The position numbers and the translations under genes were made by a program. Under the pieces are notes generated by a model. The model made no database searches. It had not been told where the DNA came from and saw nothing but the letters and a program-made list of their open reading frames with translations. From Cellulomonas sp. (GTDB lineage: Bacteria > Actinomycetota > Actinomycetes > Actinomycetales > Cellulomonadaceae), in contig JADGOR010000003.1 in assembly GCA_017882855.1 (NCBI GenBank), forward strand, positions 1 to 60,085: a stretch of DNA of 60,085 nucleotides. The letters are read 5' to 3'. Each line of letters begins with the position of its first letter. Position 1 is the first letter of the stretch. Of the stretch, positions 25,539 through 35,374 are shown one piece after another.

Positions 25539-25742
25539 TCACGCCTCGGGGTAGTCGTCCACCTCGTCGTCCGGAACCTCGAGCTCTTGCTCGGCGACGT
25601 CCGCCTCGCCCGCTTCCCCGCGCAGGTCCGGGCGCGGCAGATCGGGCTCGTAGTCCTCGCCGTCACCAGGCCGCGGTCTGGCAGGTTCGGGCTCGACAAG
25701 ACCGGCGTCCGCCAGAGATTCCTGACCAGGAACCATGCTCAT
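25539..25742 (-). CDS. Small acidic hypothetical protein
   Basis: 67 residues, very acidic and Pro-rich (for example DGEDYEPDLPRPDL, ELEVPDDEVDDYPEA), with no Cys, no hydrophobic helix and no recognised domain; probably disordered. GGGAGG seven bases before the ATG is a good ribosome-binding site. It begins 20 bases after the papain-like gene and is the last gene of the nucleoside operon. Its invariable-looking pairing with that gene suggests a partner or inhibitor, but this is inference. Confidence 0.65.
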   Translation of the reverse strand: MSMVPGQESLADAGLVEPEPARPRPGDGEDYEPDLPRPDLRGEAGEADVAEQELEVPDDEVDDYPEA

Positions 25743-25762
25743 GGCGCCCTCCCGTTGTCCGG

Positions 25763-26848
25763 CTAGGACACCATCGTCGCCCCGGCCTCGTCAGCCCGCC
25801 AGCGCGGGAGGATCGCCCACGTCACCCGGTTCCAGCCGCCGAGCGCGGGGCTGCTCTCGCGACTGCGCAGCTGGACGTCCGTGATCGTCTGGACGGTGCC
25901 GCTGGAGGGCTCGTACACGGTGAACCCGTCGGAGTAGCGGCCGGTCAGCAGCACCACGTGCCGGGGCACGGCCGTGGCGACCCCGCGGCCAAGATCACCG
26001 CCGACGTAGAGCAGTACCGGCACCCCGGCCTGGACCGACTCCTCCGCGCGGAGGCGCATCGCTTCGAAGTCGGCGGCATTCGAGTCGTCGACCGGGAGGT
26101 TGTCGAAGAGCAGGTCCGCGAACCGCGCCTCGCGCGCAGCGCCCCACGGCGGGGTGCCCAGTCCGCTCGGCCAGGGCAGCCCGGCGACGGCACCCGAGTT
26201 CGTCTGTTGCTTCACCTCGCGCTGGACGAGGGCGAATCGAGCCAGCGCATCAGGCTCCATCAAGGAACCCGGGCGGACCCGGCGGATCTCTCGCGGCAGG
26301 TACCCGGCGAGCGTCTCGCCGATGGCGAGCCACAGGGCGAGGGTCGGGTCACCGGCAGCCGCTTGCATGACGAGCGCTGCCGATCCGCAGGTCGAGCCGT
26401 CGATCTGAGCTGCGTGGGCCGGGCCGAACAGCATCGGGCCACCGAGCGGGCCACCGAGCGGGCGGCTGACCTGGCTGCGGACCGTCTCGTCGAGGCTCGG
26501 CCAGAGGGCGGCGAACTCCCCCATCGCCTGGATCGACACACCCGACGCGATCAGGGCGTCGAGCACGACCGAGAGCTGCGTCGTGCCCGCGGCCTGCAGC
26601 CCGCGGACCTGCGCCCGGGCGGCCTCCGGGAGCCGGTGCAGCCTGCGAGCGGCCGCGCTGACGGTCGCCGAGAGCGGCGCGTGGACGGCGGTGGACTCCA
26701 CCGGGGTCGAGCCGGCGACGCCGACTGCCGGGGTCTCAGCAGTCCGGTGCCGCCACGGCAGGTGGCGTCGGATCACGTCGAGGGACGACTCGCCTCGACG
26801 CAGTGCGGTGCCGAGGTGAACGTTTCTCCAGGACTGTGGCCACTTCAT
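25763..26848 (-). CDS. Uncharacterised papain/C39-like cysteine peptidase-fold protein
   Basis: 361 residues, no signal peptide, basic N-terminus. A helical region (about 55-130) precedes a probable papain-like domain: Gln148 and Cys154 in AQIDGSTCGSAALVM (Gln six residues before Cys, as in papain), His297 in VPRHVVLLTGRYSDGFTVYEP, and Glu313 where C39-like enzymes usually have Asp or Asn. LGGPLGGP at 131-138 is a short repeat. AAGGAG before the ATG is strong, and deoA ends 12 bases upstream, so it belongs to the nucleoside operon. Cleavage of a protein or acting as an amidase is inferred; the link to nucleosides is unclear. Confidence 0.6.
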   Translation of the reverse strand: MKWPQSWRNVHLGTALRRGESSLDVIRRHLPWRHRTAETPAVGVAGSTPVESTAVHAPLSATVSAAARRLHRLPEAARAQVRGLQAAGTTQLSVVLDALIASGVSIQAMGEFAALWPSLDETVRSQVSRPLGGPLGGPMLFGPAHAAQIDGSTCGSAALVMQAAAGDPTLALWLAIGETLAGYLPREIRRVRPGSLMEPDALARFALVQREVKQQTNSGAVAGLPWPSGLGTPPWGAAREARFADLLFDNLPVDDSNAADFEAMRLRAEESVQAGVPVLLYVGGDLGRGVATAVPRHVVLLTGRYSDGFTVYEPSSGTVQTITDVQLRSRESSPALGGWNRVTWAILPRWRADEAGATMVS

Positions 26849-26860
26849 GTGGGACTCCTT

Positions 26861-28156
<1,296 letters not shown>

Positions 28157-28172
28157 CGCCGGTTCGCCTCCG

Positions 28173-28580
28173 TCACGCGCGATCGCTCAGGTCCTGGGGA
28201 CCGAACGCGTCCGGCAGCACCTCGGTCATCGGCACGATGCCGCGGATCGAGTCCACCAAGAGGTCCGGTCCACCGTGCTCCCACAGCAGCTGGCGGCACC
28301 GCCCGCACGGCATCAGCGGCGCACCGTGCGAGTCGACGCACGCGAACGCGACCAGGCGGCCGCCGCCGGAGGCGTGCAGCGCGCTGATCAGCGAGCACTC
28401 CGCGCACAGCGTGAGGCCGTAGGAGGCGTTCTCGACGTTGCAGCCGACGACGACCCGGCCGTCGTCGACGAGCGCCGCCGCACCCACCAGGAAGTGCGAG
28501 TAGGGCGCGTAGGCGTGCGCCAGCGCTTCCCGGGCGGCCGCGCGCAAGGCCGACCAGTCGGGCGACGCACCCTCGGCCAT
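28173..28580 (-). CDS. cdd: Cytidine deaminase
   Basis: 135 residues, the short tetrameric class. Deaminates (deoxy)cytidine to (deoxy)uridine. Zinc site: NVENASYGLTLCAECSLI (Cys and catalytic Glu) and MPCGRCRQLLWE (two Cys). YAPYSHFLVGAAAL is the conserved N-terminal motif. ATG 28580 is eight bases after the permease stop and is preferred to a longer upstream frame that would run through the permease gene. It links the imported cytidine to DeoA. Confidence 0.95.
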   Translation of the reverse strand: MAEGASPDWSALRAAAREALAHAYAPYSHFLVGAAALVDDGRVVVGCNVENASYGLTLCAECSLISALHASGGGRLVAFACVDSHGAPLMPCGRCRQLLWEHGGPDLLVDSIRGIVPMTEVLPDAFGPQDLSDRA

Positions 28581-28588
28581 CAGTGTCC

Positions 28589-29833
28589 TCACTTGACGTA
28601 GGGGATGCCCTCGGAGGCGGGCGGCCGATTCCGCCCGACCAGGCCCGCAACGGCGAAGATGGTCGCCAGGTACGGTGTCATGAGCATCAGCTGGCTCGGC
28701 ACCGGGGTGCCGATGATGCCGAGCACGACCTGCAGGTTGTCGGCAAAACCGAACAGCAGCGCCGCGAGCAGCGCTCCCTTGGGGCTCCACCGCCCGAGGA
28801 TCATCGCGGCCAGGGCGATGAAGCCCTTGCCACCAGTCATCTCCTTGCCGAACGCGAGGCCGGCGGCGACCGTGAAGAACGCGCCACCGAGACCGGCGAT
28901 CGCGCCACCGAGCACCGTGTTGCGCAGCCGCGTGCGGTTCACCTTGATGCCGACGGTGTCGGCCGCCTTGGGGTGCTCGCCGACGGCACGCATCCGCAGA
29001 CCCCAGCGGCTACGGAACAGCATCACCTGGAGCACGATCACCACCGCGAACATCAGGTACACGATGATCGTCTGGCGGAACAGCACCGGACCCAGCACCG
29101 GGATCCGGGACAGGAACGGGATCTCCAGCACCGGCAGCTTCGGTGGCGTGTTCCAGGTCTCGCGGTGCGCGGTGAGCACGGTCGAGAAGAGGTAGCTCGT
29201 CACGCCGACCACGAGCACGTTGAGCACGACGCCGACGATGATCTGGTCGACCCGGTACTTCACCGCGAAGAGCACCAGCAGCAGCCCGACCAGCGCGCCG
29301 GCGATCGGCGCCGCGATCAGGCCCGCGTACGGGTTGTGACTCATCGTGGCCACCACGGCGGCGAGGAAGGCACCCGCGAGCAGCTGGCCCTCGATCGCGA
29401 TGTCGATGATGCCGGAGTGCTCGCACAGCACCCCGGCGAGCGAGCCGAAGACGAGCGGCACGGCGAGGAACAGCGAGCCCTGGAGCAGACCGGTGACCGG
29501 CATCGAATTCGCCTTGTCGGCTGCGGACCAGGTCAAGAACGCGAGCAGGACGCAGAGCCCGAACACGGACGGCAGCCAGACTCCGAGCCGGATCCGCTTG
29601 CGCGCCGCCCAGAAGGCCAGCGCCGCCAGCGCGAGAGCCACCAGCGAGAAGACGATCGCGGTCGACTTGGACGGCACGGTGAACGGCTCGATCGTGAACA
29701 GGTCCTTCGGCGTCGAGATTGCGAAGGTGGTGTGCCGTCCGCTCGGCGGGATCAGGCCGAACCCGATGAGCGAGAGGAGCCCGATGGCCGCGTACGCGAT
29801 CGGAGCGCGGTATGAGACCTTTCCGGCGGTCAT
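28589..29833 (-). CDS. Nucleoside ABC transporter permease (second)
   Basis: 414-residue permease of the BPD_transp_2 family. About 10 helices follow an N-terminal extracytoplasmic segment (about 30-60). Characteristic are HSGIIDIAIEGQLLAGAF, the EAA-like cytoplasmic loop RAVGEHPKAADTVGIKV and GGKGFIALAAMILGRWSPKGA. It overlaps the first permease by ATGA and is the partner permease of a BMP-type nucleoside importer. ATG 29833 is chosen on that overlap. Confidence 0.9.
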   Translation of the reverse strand: MTAGKVSYRAPIAYAAIGLLSLIGFGLIPPSGRHTTFAISTPKDLFTIEPFTVPSKSTAIVFSLVALALAALAFWAARKRIRLGVWLPSVFGLCVLLAFLTWSAADKANSMPVTGLLQGSLFLAVPLVFGSLAGVLCEHSGIIDIAIEGQLLAGAFLAAVVATMSHNPYAGLIAAPIAGALVGLLLVLFAVKYRVDQIIVGVVLNVLVVGVTSYLFSTVLTAHRETWNTPPKLPVLEIPFLSRIPVLGPVLFRQTIIVYLMFAVVIVLQVMLFRSRWGLRMRAVGEHPKAADTVGIKVNRTRLRNTVLGGAIAGLGGAFFTVAAGLAFGKEMTGGKGFIALAAMILGRWSPKGALLAALLFGFADNLQVVLGIIGTPVPSQLMLMTPYLATIFAVAGLVGRNRPPASEGIPYVK

Positions 29834-31080
29834 GCCCGTGCCCCCGTCAACGCGGCGCGGGCGGGATCGGGAAGACGGAAGATCGAGCGGACGAGCGGCG
29901 GTGCCGCGATGAGCAGCACGATCAGCGACTGGACGACGAGCACCACGTCGATCGGGGTGCCCGTTCGGGCTTGCATCGCGAAGCCACCGGCCCGGAGCGC
30001 ACCGAAGAGCAGTCCGGCGAGGACCGTGCCGAGAGGCTTCGAGCGGCCGAGCAGCGCGACGGTGATCGCGTCGAAGCCGAAGCTCGCGGCAACCCCCCCG
30101 GTCAACACCCGCTCGGTGCCCAGCACCTGCGCGGCCCCGCCGAGACCGGCCAGAGCACCGGCAATCCCCATCACCCAGATGTAGGTGCGCTCGACCGACA
30201 TCCCGGCGGTCCGGGCGGCATGCGGGTTCGCGCCGACCGCGCGGAAGGTGAAGCCGAGGGTCGACCGGCTCATCAACCACCAGACCCCGACGGCTGCGAC
30301 CAGCGCGAGCAGGAAGCCGGCGTGCAGTCGGAAGCCCGAACCGAGCAACAACGGGAGTTCGGCGTTCTTGTCGATGAACGGGCTGATCGGGTTGACCGAA
30401 CCTGGGCGCTGGAAAGCCTTGAGGCTCAAGAGGTACGCGACCAGGTACAGCGCGATGTTGTTGAGCATGATCGTGACGATCACCTCGTGCGCACCGGTGC
30501 GAGCCTTGAGCACACCCGCGATGGACGCCCAGATCGCGCCGCCGAGCATTGCTCCGATCAGCGCGAGCAGGAGGTGGAGACCGATCGGCAGGTGCCAGGC
30601 GAAGCCGATGTACCCGCCGAAGATGGCGCCGAGGATGATCTGGCCCTGGGCGCCGATGTTGAACAGCCCCGCCCGGAAGCCGATCGCCAGACCGAGGCCG
30701 GCGAAGATGAGCGGCACAGACATGGTCATCGTCTCGGTGAGCGGGCGGATCGCCCGAGCGAAAGTCTGGGCATCGAAGTCGTAGACCGCGCCCTGGAAGA
30801 GCGCGCTGTAGGCGTTGCTCACGGCGCCCCACAGAGCGGAGCCGAAGTCCCCCGGGCGGGCGAACAGATAGGTGGCGGCGTTCTGCACCTTCGGGTCCGC
30901 CGCGCCGATCAGGACGGCACCGAGAAAGAGCGCTGCGACCACCGCCAGCACCGAGATCATGGCGTTGCCAGTGGTGATCTCACGGAGCAGCTGAGCTCCA
31001 CGTCCGGGAGCGACGGTCTCGGCGGCCGGGTCCTCGAGCCGCGCGGACTGCGGGTCCGGGGTCACGCCGGGCATGCTCAC
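29830..31080 (-). CDS. Nucleoside ABC transporter permease (first)
   Basis: 416-residue BPD_transp_2 family permease. A polar cytoplasmic N-terminus (about 1-35), then about 9 helices; GLFNIGAQGQIILGAIFGG and the loop RAVGANPHAARTAGMSVERT are typical of nucleoside/simple-sugar permeases. VTIMLNNIALYLV also fits the YufP/NupP type. A GTG start overlaps the ATPase stop (GTGA). Works with the second permease, the ATPase and the BMP lipoprotein. Confidence 0.9.
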   Translation of the reverse strand: MSMPGVTPDPQSARLEDPAAETVAPGRGAQLLREITTGNAMISVLAVVAALFLGAVLIGAADPKVQNAATYLFARPGDFGSALWGAVSNAYSALFQGAVYDFDAQTFARAIRPLTETMTMSVPLIFAGLGLAIGFRAGLFNIGAQGQIILGAIFGGYIGFAWHLPIGLHLLLALIGAMLGGAIWASIAGVLKARTGAHEVIVTIMLNNIALYLVAYLLSLKAFQRPGSVNPISPFIDKNAELPLLLGSGFRLHAGFLLALVAAVGVWWLMSRSTLGFTFRAVGANPHAARTAGMSVERTYIWVMGIAGALAGLGGAAQVLGTERVLTGGVAASFGFDAITVALLGRSKPLGTVLAGLLFGALRAGGFAMQARTGTPIDVVLVVQSLIVLLIAAPPLVRSIFRLPDPARAALTGARA

Positions 31081-32663
31081 GCGTCCTCCTCGGATGACGT
31101 CTCTACGGCTCGGTCAGCCTGGCCCAGCACCGTCTGGTGGGCGGCAGCCTGCGCCACGGCCTCGTCGTGCGGCACACCCGCCATCATCAGGCCCAGCACG
31201 TCTCGATGGGTGTGCGCATCCACGGTCCCGATGATCCGGCCCCGATACATCACGGCTATCCGGTCGGCCAGGCCCAGCACCTCGTCCAGCTCGGTCGAGA
31301 CGATCAGCACCGGGGTACCGACGTCGCGCTCGGCAACGATGCGCCGGTGGACGAACTCGATCGAGCCGACGTCCAGGCCACGGGTCGGCTGAGATGCCAG
31401 CAGCAGCCGGAGCGGCCGCGACATCTCGCGCGCCAGCACCACCTTCTGCTGGTTCCCGCCGGAGAGAGTGCTGGCCAGGTCGTCGACCGAACCCGTTCGG
31501 ACGTCGAACTCCTGAGCGCGTTCGACGGCGCTGCTCCGGACCCGCACCGGGTCGAGCGCGAGCCCCCGAGCGAACGGCTCCTGGTCGTACCGGTCGAGGA
31601 TCAGGTTCTCGGCGACCGAGAAGGCGGAGACCAGGCCGTCGGTGCTGCGATCCTCGGGGACGTACCCGACGCCGGCCCGAAGAACCTCCTTGACCGACCG
31701 CCCGACGAGTTCCTCGCCATCCAGCGTGATCGATCCGCTCGTTGGCCGGGTGAGCCCAAGGATCGTCTCGGTGAGCTCTGTCTGGCCGTTGCCCTGCACG
31801 CCGGCTATCGCGAAGATCTCGCCGCGAGCGACGTCGAACGTCACCCCGTCGACCTGGCGCACGCCGGCCGCGTCGATCACGGTGAGATCCCGGACCGAGA
31901 AGGAGACCTCTCCTGGGGTCGCCGCGTCCTTCACGACACCGAGCTCGACGGAGCGGCCGACCATCATCGAGGCGAGCTCGCGTTCCGAGGTGGTCGGTGC
32001 AACCGTGCCGACGACGGCGCCGCGCCGGATGACGGTGATCTGGTCTGCCACCGCGCGAACCTCACGGAGCTTGTGCGTGATGAAGACGATCGAGGTGCCC
32101 GCCTCCTTGAGCTGCCGCATGATCGCGATGAGCTCATCGGTCTCTTGCGGGGTCAGCACAGCGGTCGGCTCGTCCAGGATCAGGACCTCGGCACGTCGCG
32201 ATAGCGCCTTGATGATCTCCACCCGCTGCTGGGCGCCTACCGGCAGGTCCTCGATCAAGGCGTCAGGGTCGATGTGGAAGCCGAAACGGTCGGAGATCTC
32301 CTTGACCTGAGCGCGCGCCTTGGCGACGTCGATGACTCCGGCGACGCCCGTCGGCTCGTGGCCCAGCACGACGTTCTCGGCCACCGTGAAGACCGGGATC
32401 AGCATGAAGTGCTGATGGACCATGCCGATACCGGCCGCCATCGCGTCGCCCGGTCCGTCGAAGTCGACGACCTTGTCGTCGATCAGGATCTGGCCGGCAT
32501 CCGGGTCGTAGAACCCGTAGAGGACGTTCATCAGGGTGCTCTTGCCGGCCCCGTTCTCGCCGAGCAGAGCGTGGATCTCACCCGGCTCAACCACCAGGTC
32601 GATCGCGTCGTTGGCGACCAGGGAACCGAACCGCTTCGTGATCCCGCGCAGCTCCAGTCTCAA
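31077..32663 (-). CDS. Nucleoside ABC transporter ATP-binding protein (two ABC domains)
   Basis: 528 residues with two fused nucleotide-binding domains, as in NupA/YufO and sugar importers. Domain 1: Walker A GENGAGKST (35-43), Walker B VLILDEPTAVL. Domain 2: degenerate Walker A GVQGNGQTE, signature LSGGNQQK, TRGLDVGS. The degenerate second P-loop is usual for this family. TTG at 32663 is the start, with AAGGAG ten bases upstream; MRLELRGITKRFG then follows normally. Coupled to the first permease. Confidence 0.92.
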   Translation of the reverse strand: MRLELRGITKRFGSLVANDAIDLVVEPGEIHALLGENGAGKSTLMNVLYGFYDPDAGQILIDDKVVDFDGPGDAMAAGIGMVHQHFMLIPVFTVAENVVLGHEPTGVAGVIDVAKARAQVKEISDRFGFHIDPDALIEDLPVGAQQRVEIIKALSRRAEVLILDEPTAVLTPQETDELIAIMRQLKEAGTSIVFITHKLREVRAVADQITVIRRGAVVGTVAPTTSERELASMMVGRSVELGVVKDAATPGEVSFSVRDLTVIDAAGVRQVDGVTFDVARGEIFAIAGVQGNGQTELTETILGLTRPTSGSITLDGEELVGRSVKEVLRAGVGYVPEDRSTDGLVSAFSVAENLILDRYDQEPFARGLALDPVRVRSSAVERAQEFDVRTGSVDDLASTLSGGNQQKVVLAREMSRPLRLLLASQPTRGLDVGSIEFVHRRIVAERDVGTPVLIVSTELDEVLGLADRIAVMYRGRIIGTVDAHTHRDVLGLMMAGVPHDEAVAQAAAHQTVLGQADRAVETSSEEDA

Positions 32664-32778
32664 CTGAACCGGCTCCTTTGCCGCATCGTCATTGCCCCGA
32701 ACACTAGCCCCAGCACGCCGGACCGGCCGCCCATGTCGGCGGGGCCCTACGGTGCCCCTCGAAGCGGGGCGAGGCGGA

Positions 32779-32815
32779 CCGGTGGCCCGGGCGGACGAAC
32801 CGCCCGGGCCACCGG
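32779..32815. terminator. Strong hairpin between the BMP lipoprotein and ABC ATPase genes
   Basis: A perfect 16-bp inverted repeat (CCGGTGGCCCGGGCGG, 32779-32794; reverse complement at 32800-32815) around a five-base loop ACGAA. No T-tract follows. Its place after a binding-protein gene suits partial termination or 3'-end protection, giving more lipoprotein than ATPase. Confidence 0.7.
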
Positions 32816-32852
32816 CACAGCCCTTGCGAAAGCCTCGCTCCGACCCGTCAGG

Positions 32853-33944
32853 TCACGGAGCCGACGGCGAGGTAACGGTCAGAGTCCCAGCGACGATCTG
32901 CGCCTTGAGGGACTCGATCTTCGCCTTCAGCTCGGCCGGGACGGCGGAGTCGAGGTCGTGGTACGGCGCGAGGCCGACACCGTTGTTCACCAGCGTGCCC
33001 TTGTACGGCGTCGCGTCGAAACCGCCATCCCGAGTCGTCTTGATGACATCGAAGACAGCCGGCTCCATCTGCTTGAGCACGGAGGACAGGATGATGCCCT
33101 TGTACTCAGGTGCGGTCACGTACCAGTCCTGGTCGACTCCGATGATCTTGACGTTGCCGGCGGCCGTTGCAGCCGCAGCTGCGCCGAGGCCGACCGGGCC
33201 GGCGACCGGCAGGATGATGTCGGCACCCGCGTCGATGAAGCCCTTGGCCACGTTCTGGCCCTTCGACTGGTCGTCGAAGTCGCCCGTGAACGAACCCTTC
33301 TGACTGGCCTTGTCCCAACCGAGCACCTGAACGCTCTTGCCGTTGTCGGTGTTGTACTTCGCGACGCCATCAGCGAAGCCGTCCATGAAGATGGTCACCG
33401 AGCCGATCTGCATGCCGCCGAAGGTGGCAACCTTGCCGGTCTTGGTCACGCCGGCCGCGAGGTATCCGGCGAGGTACGAGGCCTGCGCCGTGTCGAAGAG
33501 CAGCGGCTTGACGTTCGCGATCGCAAGAACCTTGCCATCGGCGTCATAGAACTGGTTGTCGATGATCGCGAACTTCTTGGCCGGGTTGGCGGTGGCCGCT
33601 GCCTTCGTCGCGTCCGCGAGCAGGAAGCCGACGGTGATCGTCAGGTCGCAGTTCTGCTGGATCATGTTGTCGATGTTCGGCACGTAGTCCGAGTTCGCCT
33701 TCGACTCGGCGTGCGCCTCGGTGACACCGAGCTCGGTGACTGCCCGGTTCAGGCCCTGGAAACCCGCCTGGTTGAACGACTTGTCGTCGAACCCACCGGC
33801 GTCGGAGACCATGCATGCCTTGAACGCGGGGCCGGTCGGCTTGCTCGCGCTCGCGCTCGAGGAGGACGAAGGGGCGCTCGCACAGCCCGCCAGCCCGAGT
33901 GCGCCGGCCGCAACGAGGGCCGCGATCTTCATTCGTGTCTTCAC
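32853..33944 (-). CDS. BMP/PnrA-family nucleoside-binding lipoprotein
   Basis: 363 residues. Lipoprotein signal with lipobox LAGC (Cys21), followed by a Ser-rich linker, then the periplasmic-binding-protein fold: MVSDAGGFDDKSFNQ, ITVGFLLAD, GFIDAGADIILPVAGPVG, VDQDWYVTAPEY. BMP proteins (PnrA, BmpA) bind purine nucleosides for ABC import, which agrees with the salvage enzymes here. GTG start with AGGAG upstream. First gene of the operon. Confidence 0.92.
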   Translation of the reverse strand: MKTRMKIAALVAAGALGLAGCASAPSSSSSASASKPTGPAFKACMVSDAGGFDDKSFNQAGFQGLNRAVTELGVTEAHAESKANSDYVPNIDNMIQQNCDLTITVGFLLADATKAAATANPAKKFAIIDNQFYDADGKVLAIANVKPLLFDTAQASYLAGYLAAGVTKTGKVATFGGMQIGSVTIFMDGFADGVAKYNTDNGKSVQVLGWDKASQKGSFTGDFDDQSKGQNVAKGFIDAGADIILPVAGPVGLGAAAAATAAGNVKIIGVDQDWYVTAPEYKGIILSSVLKQMEPAVFDVIKTTRDGGFDATPYKGTLVNNGVGLAPYHDLDSAVPAELKAKIESLKAQIVAGTLTVTSPSAP

Positions 33945-34052
33945 GTGACTGCTCCTGTTGTCAACGCTGTGCCGGTCCGGACCACCGTCGTCGTGCGCAC
34001 ACTCGTGATGTGCGCCGCCCCACGGTCGTTCTTGGCCGGCGTGGTTGGTTTG

Positions 34053-34058
34053 AGCCTA
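34053..34058 (-). promoter_or_regulatory. -10 element (TAGGCT) of the nucleoside importer/salvage operon
   Basis: On the minus strand TAGGCT lies 108 bases before the GTG of the lipoprotein gene, giving a leader of about 100 bases. No known riboswitch fold was recognised in it. Confidence 0.35.
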
Positions 34059-34153
34059 GACCGGCCCCATGGCCGAGGCGTTACCAGCGGGTACCTTCCG
34101 CGAACCGTGACCGAATCGGGACCTTGACGGGCTTGCGACCGCTCCGGCCGAGA

Positions 34154-35350
34154 TCACTCGCCGGCCAGCAGTGCCGTCCGCGCGAGCAGCCTGACGCCGA
34201 CGTCGATCGCGCCGTCGTCGGCGGTGAAGTCGCCCTGGTGCAGGTCGAAGGTGCGGCCGCCGGGCGCCCGCGTCCCCAGCCTCGCCAAGGAGCCGCGCGC
34301 TCGGGTCAGATACCACGCGAAGTCCTCGCCGCCGAGCGACTGCTCGGTGAGCCGGACCGCGCCGGGCCCCAGCACGTCCTCGGCTGCGGCTTCGAGGGCG
34401 CTGGTCGCCGCGGCGTCGTTGATCACCGGCGGGACGCCGCGGTGGTAGCGCACGTCCCCCTCGACCCCGAGCGGCGCCAGCACGGCGTGCACGGTCTCGG
34501 TGAAGATCCGGCCGACTTCCTCCCAGGCGCGTTGGTCGAGGCACCGGAGCGTTCCCTCCACCAGGCCGGTCATCGGTATCGCGTTCGACGCCGAGCCGGC
34601 CTCGATCCGCCCCCACGTCAGGTTCACGCCGGAGCGCGGGTCGAGACGTCGGCTGAGGATGGCCGGCACCTGAGTCACCACCTGACCGAGCGCGAAGACC
34701 AGATCGGCGGTCAGGTGCGGACGGGAGGTGTGACCCCCCGCGCCGGTCACGTGCACCGATACGACGTCGGAGGCCGAGGTGATCGGCCCCTGCCGGGTAC
34801 CGACCGTCCCTACGTCGTGGCGAGGGTCGCAGTGCACGCTGAAGACCTGCGCGACGCCATCCATTGCCCCGGCATCGATGGCATCGAGCGACCCGGAGGG
34901 ATTGACCTCCTCCGCCGCCTGGAAGACGAGCCGCACGCCGGTGCGGAGCTCCCCGGTAGCGGCGAGCTCGGCGAGGACCAGGCCCGCGCCCAGCACCACG
35001 GTGGTGTGGACATCGTGACCGCACGCGTGCGACACGCCCGGTACCTGCGAGCACCACGGAGCCGCGCACAGGTCGGCCACCGGAAGCGCATCGAGGTCCG
35101 CGCGAAGCGCGGTGCGCTGCTGACCGGTCTGCGCGACGTCGGGTCCCAGGTCGCAGACGAGTCCGGTGCCGGGCAGCAGCACCGGCTGCAGTCCTGCCGA
35201 CCGGAGGCGCTCCGCGACGACCCGAGTCGTCCGCCGCTCGTCCCGGGAGATCTCGGGGTGGCGGTGCAGGTCGTGCCGGATCTCGAGCAGCTCGTCGTTC
35301 AGACCAGCGGCGAGGGCGTTGACGCGGACGGCTACGCGGCTCTCGGGCAC
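34154..35350 (-). CDS. M20D family amidohydrolase (metallopeptidase, hippurate hydrolase-like)
   Basis: 398 residues. A two-zinc aminoacylase/carboxypeptidase-fold enzyme of the AmiA/HipO group. Motifs: IRHDLHRHPEIS, ALRADLDALP, SHACGHDVHTT (metal Cys/His), FQAAEEVNPSG (catalytic and metal Glu), VHCDPRHDVG, the dimerisation domain with AGGHTSRPH, and GGEDFAWYL near the C-terminus. It cleaves an N-acyl amino acid or similar amide; the natural substrate is not clear. GTG start with a leaderless-type -10 seven bases upstream. manC precedes it on the same strand, 24 bases away. Confidence 0.88.
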   Translation of the reverse strand: MPESRVAVRVNALAAGLNDELLEIRHDLHRHPEISRDERRTTRVVAERLRSAGLQPVLLPGTGLVCDLGPDVAQTGQQRTALRADLDALPVADLCAAPWCSQVPGVSHACGHDVHTTVVLGAGLVLAELAATGELRTGVRLVFQAAEEVNPSGSLDAIDAGAMDGVAQVFSVHCDPRHDVGTVGTRQGPITSASDVVSVHVTGAGGHTSRPHLTADLVFALGQVVTQVPAILSRRLDPRSGVNLTWGRIEAGSASNAIPMTGLVEGTLRCLDQRAWEEVGRIFTETVHAVLAPLGVEGDVRYHRGVPPVINDAAATSALEAAAEDVLGPGAVRLTEQSLGGEDFAWYLTRARGSLARLGTRAPGGRTFDLHQGDFTADDGAIDVGVRLLARTALLAGE

Positions 35351-35357
35351 AGCGACG

Positions 35358-35363
35358 AGTCTA
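35358..35363 (-). promoter_or_regulatory. -10 element (TAGACT) of the M20 amidohydrolase gene, probably leaderless
   Basis: On the minus strand TAGACT ends seven bases before GTG 35350. Confidence 0.45.
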
Positions 35364-35374
35364 GGCGCACGCGC

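Noticed and set aside
26428-26460. GC-rich tandem repeat
   Set aside because: It merely encodes the LGGPLGGP repeat of the papain-like protein; two copies are not unusual.
33945-34052. Riboswitch in the leader of the nucleoside importer operon
   Set aside because: No purine riboswitch core or other known fold could be recognised by eye in the 100-base leader.
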